Both the position numbers and the translations under genes were made by a program. Positions 32,831-40,622 of a DNA stretch of 40,622 nt are shown one piece after another. Every line of letters begins with the position of its first letter. Positions within the stretch are counted from its first letter, which is position 1. The notes beneath the pieces are model-generated. The model was not told the origin of the DNA, did no database searches, and saw only the letters and a program-made list of their open reading frames with translations. Source of the stretch: Choanephora cucurbitarum (taxonomy: Eukaryota > Mucoromycota > Mucoromycetes > Mucorales > Choanephoraceae); assembly GCA_025331435.1 (NCBI GenBank), contig JAIWNI010000163.1:1-40622 (forward strand). Direction: 5' to 3'.

Positions 32831-35800
32831 AGTTGTGACTTGTCATGCAAGCATATAATAAAAGTGAGCCTTTGTGCCCCTAAAAAAAAGGTTGGCTGTA
32901 TTGAAGATTTAAGTGTAAGTGATACAAAGGAATAGAGATAATTAACGATTTGAGTAGAGAAGAACCAGATGCAACATGCCAAAGGGTGAAAACGGAGAAT
33001 TTTTATTTATTCAAGCTTATGTATTCTGACTAAGGTAGATGTAGAAGTTATAGTCAACAAGATTAGTAGTTTTATGAAGCATAAGATATAAGATAGTACT
33101 GTTTATCGTTTTTATGAAATAAAAAAGATATACGAACGACATGTTGCACAAAGAAAGCTTTAGACTCTCTTTTTAATCATGATGAGACTTGAATTGTTAG
33201 TCTTCTGCAGTATAGTAGTTGCTGTTCATCGTCTTGCAGACAAAGCACTACTCTCTTTCTCTGTTTGTAGATAGCTGGTTCAAATCAGGTAGCTGAAAGT
33301 GTACTCATGAGTTGCTGCTATGCTTACTATACTTCATGTAACACATATAGTTAGTAAGGGTCCTTTCGTGTAAGTACATTGAAAGGTACTACCAGTTAAT
33401 TATGCATCAGTAAAACGTTTAATACCCAAGTATTCACTTTATGGTGTACACAATAAGTTAAAAAGTTAGAAAGAAGCAGAATATAAAGGTATTCAGAAAA
33501 AGGGAAAGGAAAAGGAAGCAAATAACACAAGCCAAGCCATCTTAAATTAAAACTCTTTATCCAATTTATGACCTGTTTTGGATAGCCTTCAATTGGAAAC
33601 AGAGACACAAGAGACAAAGCTCGGTTAACCTGACACATATTTAAGACAATAAACCGAATTCAAATAAACAAATCCCTTTTAATTCAAGACTGCATCTTCT
33701 TTAAAGACCTCACATATACTGTGAATAAGACACTTTATACTCATAAAAGTGGCTTTTAATGGTGAGCAATGAATGCCTAATACTGTCATCTCTAAATGTA
33801 CTAATACTCTAATCAAATAAACTATTTCATAATGCTAAAGAATAGTATGAAGATCGTCTTTTGTTGAAATCCAATTTTATAATTATTTCTAAAGCTAATT
33901 CCCAATTATTCCCTAAACATGACGCCTATTTGAAAATCATTTACCTTTACACTATCAGTACTCATACGAAGCTATAAGAGATGATCCACACAACCGAATT
34001 CATATCGTTCGATAACCTTCATCACAAATTGAATATAGTTGATCATCTTCAGTAGAATGTTTAATAGATATCCATTACTTTATCTAAAATGAGTCTTGTA
34101 AACTTATCAGATAAAAGCACAATAGCTAATGAATAATATGTCAATTAGTTACCATAATCTCTTACTCTAAAGGTTGTAGAAAGGCTTACCAGTAAAGGAG
34201 TAATTGATTTGAGATAAACAGCAGGTATAAGTCCACTATATTGGTCACCAACCTTAATGTTTTCCAACAAACGCAGAAGAATAACCATACAAATAACATA
34301 TTAGCCTACATTCAGTTTGCTTAATATTTGAAAGAAGCATTGAGATGATAAGCAACAGAAGTTAATTAGACTGTAGAGATCGAATTGCTGGCTGGAGTGT
34401 TAACCAATGGAGAAAAAAAGGAATCAATATATGTATAAAATAAAAGTGTGATCTTACTTACTATCAACGTACAGAAGATATAAAAAGTCCTATAACATCT
34501 CTAAGACCAGTTGGCTTTAAAAGAAGGTATGCTTCAAAGAGTGACTGATTGACGGCTTATTCAAAGTGATTGAATTGTGTAGCGCGAATGTTTATTCCGA
34601 AATAAATGTGTGTTGACTGTTCGTAACGCTCCACCGCGCACGGAGTGTATAATTCCCTGTGTTTGAGTGTGTCAAAGGGGTGGGTTCACACAGTTATTTA
34701 CTGTGTATCCTAAAGTGAGCACCGCAGTCAATTTCTTCAAAAGACTCAATTGAAATCAGTGTATATACTCCGTTTTAGTGGCACTGCACAGTTGAATTAG
34801 CAGATGAGAAAATCAATCAAACAAACCATAATGCTTGATATCTTCGGTTAAATTGTTTCCTTTCCAGTAACAATTATGGTTCAGATATAAACGAACAAAT
34901 CAGTTTTCAGTAACTAAGTAATTCCGACTGAGCAGGTTTTTAATTATCCATATTGAGATCGAAGGGATTCAGGTCATATTTGGTATATGTCATACTTCTT
35001 TAGGTCTGATATAATGTATTCTGATTTGTTAATTTAAGCAAATAGAGAAGCTTTATTTTTTGTATGAATTGTAGATCCTTTAGGCTGCTATATATATGAA
35101 CACCTCATTAGCTTTGTTTCTGGTATTAGCCTTGCTTCCGATCTAATCCGCTCTATAGGTTTGATATCGTTTACCCGGGGGAAGAGAGGAGGCTTAGTTG
35201 GGTGCTTGCCATCAGAAGAGCATATCCGCATAAAACCGTGGAATCAAATAGCAATTCATTTGAGTTGTCTAAAAGCAAATAAACAAAGTACTTTGGTCAA
35301 TTATTGTATTCCAAGAAACAAGATGGGCTTACATTTTGATAAGCTTAAGCTGGGATTGATTCACTTCTTATATGGAGTGGTTTAAATTAGCGATGGTAGA
35401 CGTTTCAACTTTTTTCGTTATACCTAACTACAGCGAGAGTTGTAAGCCATCCCAAAAGCAGCAGTAGAAAGCACAAGAAAAATAGACCATAAGAGTGGAA
35501 GCGATGGACCAGCCAAATAAACGGAACAAAGGCTTCTGTCATGCAATACCAAGGATCGACATGATGTACCCAATGAGAGATGCATCGGTTGACGATGTTG
35601 AGAATCTTATTAAACTTGAAGTCAAATTAGGCAGAAAGAAGAACTTGGGTAGCTATTCGAATGGTAGAAGTTAGAAAAAAATAACTACACAGCTTTGCTG
35701 ATATAAAACATGAAGGTTACACTTGTCAGGGCTCTTAAGCGGTTCACTTGGTTCAAAATTGTGAAGCAATATGCGTGATGTCAAGATCAGTGGCATACCC

Positions 35801-38151
35801 AACTTGGAGAAAGCAAGTAAGAGTCTTGCACAACAAAAATGGGCTTCTCAAAAGTGCAACCATAGGATATTTTGACAAGGGATGGCAAAAAGGAGTAAAA
35901 GACAGAGCAGAGGTTAGAAGAAATGAGCAATAGTGGGCAAGTGAACTAAAATGAAGAGAGAAAAGGATGTTGATTAATTTATGTTAACCCAAGTTGAAAG
36001 AAAGGTAATTCGTAACAAAGTTATGTAAAGGCACTCACAGTTGTTTAGTAGGCCTAAACAGTCATCACCATTTAGAAAGACATGCTTTTGTGGATGCAGA
36101 CGGCCTTTTGCAGTTAGGATAAGAGTCTGGAAACTAGATTTTGATGTTAACCAGCGTTAGCAGGTGTATCCCAAAACTAATTGTAAGAGCCAAAGATGTA
36201 CTACAGTAAAAAATTATGGATTTAGAATGCTTAGATAACAGTTGAGGTTGAACGAGGTTGCTCGCAGTATTAGACTGTCTGTAATGAAGACAGACTAGAG
36301 CTTTCAAACGTCTTTAAATGCTGTCTAAGTAACCAATTCCATACAATATGCAATCAATTCAGCCACGAAATGGATCATTTGATAAGCAGATTAGAGACGA
36401 GCCAAAACAAACGGTAGTTTTATCAAAGCAGAAGCAGACTTCATTCTAGTTGACAACGTAGTATAGCATTTTTGTTTTGAAAAAAAGGAAAAGCTATCGA
36501 TAATAAAGAAAAGCATGAGATTATTAATAGGGCTCATCGTCATTTTGTCACAATTGACTACAGATGAGAACAAATTTTGGTCAATCACCAATTAACTTTC
36601 AACAAATATCGTCAGAAATAGCGAATGTCTTGGTTGTGCATGATCGGTGTCGTAATGGGTTTCCAAGAGAAAGGAAGAAAGGAAGGAAGATTTCTTAAAG
36701 ATGTCCTTTTTGTAAATCCTATCTAACAATGATATTTCAACAAAGCATAAGAAATGCAAGGGATGATACAAAATATAAAGTGGGTGGGAAAACAACGACT
36801 GGTTTTGAATGAGAATTACCATTATTTTTGATTGAGACCTGATCATAGCAGCTCAATTATAGAAGAAGGACAATTGTTTTTATTATCAACTCAATAAAAG
36901 ATGAATGAACTTGACAGTTGCTAAAAGTATGAACAACTGATAAAGTACATAACGCTTCGGTATGGGATCATTTTAGAACGAACTTCTAGTGGTGCATAAA
37001 ACCTGTTTACTTGAATAAAGAAAACGGCACAAGTAAGTCGGGAGTAAGGCAACTTCTATAAAGACTGTACTTCCACATGCATTGTTTGATACGATCCATT
37101 GTAATGTTTTGATGCTTATTTGATCACTATCTTACAAAGCAACGTTACACTTGGTATATTACTATTATTCATGCGATGATCAAAGTAGTGAATATAGGAT
37201 TGAAGCTTGTAAATGAAATGTTTTTGTGTTAATCGCCATAAGAATAATCAGTAAGGTATAAGAATCACTTACAAGAGTTCAGGACCATTAAAATGGGACA
37301 TACATTGGTGGAATGTTCTAATAAGTTGCTCGTTAAGCGAAATGGTAACACAAGGAGTTGTTCATTTCATTCTAAAAAAATACTTAAACCCATTTGATGA
37401 ATGCAATGACTGAAATCATTACTTTAATCGTAATATTGATTGTATTGTAGACTCTTTCGCTGTTTAATAAACATAGATGTCGTTAAAGATGTGATGTGCA
37501 TGGTCTATCGAGTTTACCGAATGAAATAAACGTGTAGATGAAATATTTTTTAGAGTCGACAATTTCTTTAATCAGTTACACTTTTGATATACCTTGTTGT
37601 ATAACCCTTGGTAAATACTCATGCCGGAAATAAGATACAAATAATGATCATCGAGATAAAGAATAAGGTTCGCGTTTGGTAAAAGTATGCTTCTAATTAG
37701 CCCATCTTTTCAACACTCTCAGGATGTAGTAATTTGACAAATTGGCTGCACATCGTGAACAAAGTAACACCTATTAGCGCATACTTCTACTCTGATAAAT
37801 ATGTTGCTTTAGAGGAAAATCTGGAGCTGTAGATGTCGAAAGTTATGATAAAGAGAGAAAGAGAAAGGCCACTAATTTAAATCGATGTCCACATCTGTAG
37901 TTTAAGTGACTGCTGATCTTCATTCCAACTGATTGTGTATATAAAATAGAATATCCCATTTCATTATGACCCCTTTTTCTCTTCTTCGTTTACAAATCGT
38001 GTATAATAACAAGATACAAGACTATCACATTTTGCCAGCAATGATATATTTATTGGAGTGAATACGCGTATGTATTATTTTGAAAAGACAGTTTACATCT
38101 ATAAGTATTTACACTTTTACGTGTTTCCAAGCTCACCCTTCTTCAAATTGT
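32831..38151. other. Long AT-rich stretch without a recognisable gene
   Basis: About 5.3 kb with many stops on both strands and no motif that I recognise, apart from the exon-like piece at 35405-35620. Between 34600 and 34800 there are GC-richer segments with short inverted pairs: CACAGTTATTTACTGTG, and CGGAGTGTATA against TATATACTCCG about 115 bp away. A short GGAA-rich tract lies near 36661-36690. It could be host spacer or very old transposon sequence. Confidence 0.5.
35405..35620 (-). pseudogene. Membrane-protein-like exon remnant, identity uncertain
   Basis: A 71-codon open stretch ending in TGA, preceded by an acceptor-like TTGACTTCAAG. It encodes a Cys/His part (NRCISHWVHHVDPWYC) and then two hydrophobic stretches, VPFIWLV and a longer YGLFFLCFLLLLLGWLTTLAVV followed by a charged end, RYNEKS. 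That looks like a C-terminal membrane segment. The NRC...HH..PW spacing faintly recalls DHHC palmitoyltransferases, but most of the zinc-binding Cys residues are absent, so I do not assign it. It lacks a start codon and may be one exon of a decayed host gene or chance. Confidence 0.25.
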
Positions 38152-40622
38152 CTATTTTTTGTAATATATAGCATCTGGCCAAATCAATCTATGCTGCAAT
38201 ATGTTCCCATTGTACCTGACAAATCCTACGATATTGTTAATATCTTCAACACCGCACACCATGTACTTTTTTGAGGTGAGTTCTCGGGAAAAAGAGTTAT
38301 ACTTGGAACGCCATATTCATCTACTATACTGCTTCCGACAACAGAGATCTAAGCAAGAAACTTGGTAGAGCCGGGATGCAAATGGATAAAATACGTGATC
38401 ACCTCACCAACATACCAAGATGCACAATTTCTATTGATATCAGAGATGCTGAGTATGATAGAATAATAATCTGTTTTTGTGACCAAAACTTACTCTCCAG
38501 ATTCCATAGCTAAAAATACGACTAGAGTATTTGCCCTTTTCAAAAATTTTTAATACGACCTGTAGTATCTCGACTGATATACGAGTCCATTAGAAAGCAT
38601 TCGAGCAGCCACCTTAACTTCCTTGATTCCTGAACTTCGGACCCTGATCATACATCTACTATAGTGTCGTCTCAAAGCCAACACAAACTTGTTCAATGAT
38701 ACACCAAAGAGATCGGTATCTACCTCAAGATTTTGCACTTTGTACTTCGACCGGAGCTGAGGCATATCACCAGTATAGTCCCCAGGGTAGTCTAAGAAGT
38801 CATCGTGCGCACCCAAGGAAGATGAAAGCATGCTATCGTACAGTTGCTGTGATTGAAGTTCCTTGAATTAGTTTAGACGCCTAAGAATATTATCTGTTTC
38901 CTTTTCAGGCATGGACTTCGACTTGCTAAGGTTGCTGTATTTTTGGATCGTTTCTTCTAAAGATCGGCATGAGTGATACCTCAAAGGTCCTTGCTGTCTA
39001 ATTAACGACGACATATGAAAGGTAGCGAAGGGGTTGTTCGTTGTCCAGACGCGACGGTTCAATCTACGCAAGGTGATTTCATTGTTTAGAAAGGTTGCCC
39101 ATGCTTGTAGAAACCTAACGATTTTTTTTGTTAGACGTTTGAAGTCCAATATATATGCTTTAGTAACAGTATACCTGTCCATGTCATCCAAATCGGTTTC
39201 TTTAATGCTCTTTTGAAGACTAACGGTGACTGCATTCGCGAGGTTCATCAAAGCTACTTTTGCACGGCGATATCTCAAAAGAGGTACCACTATGGTAGGT
39301 ACCACATACAAAAGGAAATCTAGCCAGTCGACAGGCCTATAGTAACCGGTGCGTTTGTCAAAAGAGTAGTTGATAGCATCTGGGCAAGTAGGTTTACTAG
39401 CGGCATTCCAATCACCAAGCTTCTTCATGAAATCGTTAGGCCTAAATGATGAAGACACTTGGAAGGGGTAATGATCGACGTTTGCGGCTTGAAACCAGTC
39501 GCTAGTTTTGGGGTCCAACAACTTGTACACCATGTGGCCCATACCATGGCCAAGCATATGTAATTCATCGCCAAAGAAAAAGTAAGGATTGATAAATGTC
39601 TTTAAGTCTGTGAAGGGCTTGGGTACACCATGCATGCCATGAGCCTATACTAGTTGTGTTAATGTTATGTAGTAGAGATACAATTTATCGATTAAAACTC
39701 CTACAAAGTCACCATTTTTTAGCTCCTCAAGTGTACGAAAAGGACCCATCTTAGGATAGTGTTTGCCTTTATTGGATACACCATGCGGCTTATGACCCTT
39801 GACCTTGCAGATACGACATCCGTATGCCGCGGTATGTCCTGCTGTCATCATCAACTCGGATATACCGGGAATGTCGCCAGTTATATCAAGAATAGCTATT
39901 CGGCCACGAAACAATTCTACACCTTCCTTTTTGATCACTAGCTTGTTGTCATACATTGCCTGAACTTCTTCGATAACTGGCTTCAAGAAAGAGATCAAGT
40001 TTTTTGGTTTTCCAGGGCAGACCGTTATCTGGATCATATTCTCATCCTTTGTTCTATATTGACGGAAAAGAAATAAGCTTACTTAAGAAAGATTATATTG
40101 ATTACTTTAGTCATACTTATGCTCTGGATGAATGCTCATAACCAACCAATTGATGAGTACTTGATGGGCCTTCTGCATATTTTTAAGCTGATATCCATCT
40201 ACGAAAAGAACTAGACAGATAGTATTGGCATCAACTATCCCATCTTGTAATAGCTTTTGGTAAGAATCACCAGAAAAGATGGCCCGATAGGTATTAATCT
40301 CATCTTGATTACGATCAAAAAAGTCATCCCTATAAGCTAGCATCTCAGCGTTGTTGTCATTTGCGTATAGCTCAGCCAATGCTTTGCCTACCGAGGTGTA
40401 TGAGATTTGTTTAGTAGGAGCAAGATCTGAAATGGGCAAGGCAGGATCCCTCTCGATATCATCTCTTGGTGCATCTATTTCGGCCTGGTTGTAGTAGCGG
40501 GGGGCTTTGCATGAAGGCACAGGACAGGCCATGGTGGTGTTATTATTGGAGCCAAACAAGTAGCAACCATTGGGACAGATGTCGTGCTTGACTGTCGTAC
40601 TTGTATTGCCTTGGACCATGCG
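38152..40622 (-). pseudogene. CACTA-like (Tnp2-type) transposase, copy 2, partial at the edge
   Basis: Second copy of the transposase family seen at 12516-15635, entering from the right edge (5' part outside). Exons: 40622-40117, 40053-39705, 39644-38494 and 38448-38152, with introns 40054-40116, 39645-39704 and 38449-38493. All three introns stand where copy 1 has introns. Landmarks: CPNGCYLFG, CLVLFVDGYQ, MIQITVCPGKPKN, GDIPGISEL with GHTAAYGCRIC, FFGDELHMLGHG, GPLRYHSCRSLE, and a C-terminal YVGEVITYFIH...LIWPDAIYYKK domain. Breaks: in-frame TAA at 38868-38870 (Tyr in copy 1), TAA at 38550-38552, TAG at 38349-38351 (probably a Trp site) and a frameshift in the run of T at 38265-38270 (+ strand). 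The long central exon (39644-38868) is intact. It is better preserved than copy 1. Confidence 0.87.

Noticed and set aside
33270..33300. GGTTCAAATC resembling a tRNA T-loop
   Set aside because: The flanking 5-bp stem does not pair, and no acceptor or anticodon arm can be built around it.
35748..35933. Open stretch on the plus strand
   Set aside because: No recognisable motif. The opposite strand is equally open, so coding cannot be supported.
36661..36690. GGAA-rich tract as a microsatellite
   Set aside because: Too short and irregular to call a repeat array.
36592..36846. Hydrophobic open stretch on the minus strand
   Set aside because: Low-complexity composition from AT-rich sequence, with no domain pattern and no intron signals.
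1..40622. CRISPR array, operons or other bacterial features
   Set aside because: No regularly spaced repeats. Introns and element types are fungal.

Overview
The window looks like a piece of an AT-rich fungal genome, most probably a Mucoromycota-type mould. The evidence is very short spliceosomal introns (45-67 nt, GT...AG) inside transposase genes and the mix of element families: fungal Helitrons, an EN-bearing Helitron/Helentron, Tnp2-type CACTA-like transposases with introns, Ty3/gypsy and a LINE. No intact host gene is recognised, and no tRNA, rRNA or CRISPR array. Essentially everything that can be named is a mobile element in some state of decay.

Layout. (1) 425-4622 (+): a broken Helitron Rep-helicase. 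(2) 4623-5270: a hairpin-rich segment and a repeat (TR copy 1) that ends in GAGCCGTAGTG, inserted into the protease of a Ty3/gypsy element. (3) 5272-6570 (-): gypsy gag and protease remnant. (4) 7041-7628 (+): gypsy integrase remnant in the opposite orientation, cut off against (5) 7629-11815 (-): a second broken Helitron. (6) 12516-15635 (+): a CACTA-like (Tnp2-type) transposase pseudogene with four recognisable introns. (7) 16717-22969 (-): the best preserved element, a Helentron-like Helitron. It encodes one reading frame of about 1,850 codons (Arg-rich N-terminus, Cys cluster, HUH Rep, PIF1-type helicase, C-terminal endonuclease) with two introns, two in-frame TAA codons and a 14-bp inverted terminal motif. 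(8) 24605-26330: a 0.9-kb Helitron Rep fragment bracketed by two inward-ending, inverted copies of the TR repeat. (9) 27515 to about 32830 (+): a LINE with ORF1 (CCHC) and ORF2 (EN, RT, zinc-binding tail). It is inactivated by changes most of which read as G-to-A on the coding strand, plus an internal deletion. (10) 32830-38151: about 5.3 kb without a recognisable gene, apart from one membrane-protein-like exon remnant. (11) 38152-40622 (-): a second CACTA-like transposase, running off the right edge, with introns at the same places as the first.

The elements do not form one pathway. They record successive insertions: the TR repeat lies inside gypsy protease, a Helitron is truncated against gypsy integrase, and TR copies lie on both sides of a Helitron Rep fragment. 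The most interesting signals are the nearly complete Rep-helicase-endonuclease element, the TR family whose ends start with CACTACGGC (either CACTA termini or a Helitron 5' end), and the one-sided mutation pattern in the LINE. All frame breaks and intron calls were read by eye from the sequence. Family assignments rest on motif recognition, not on a database search.
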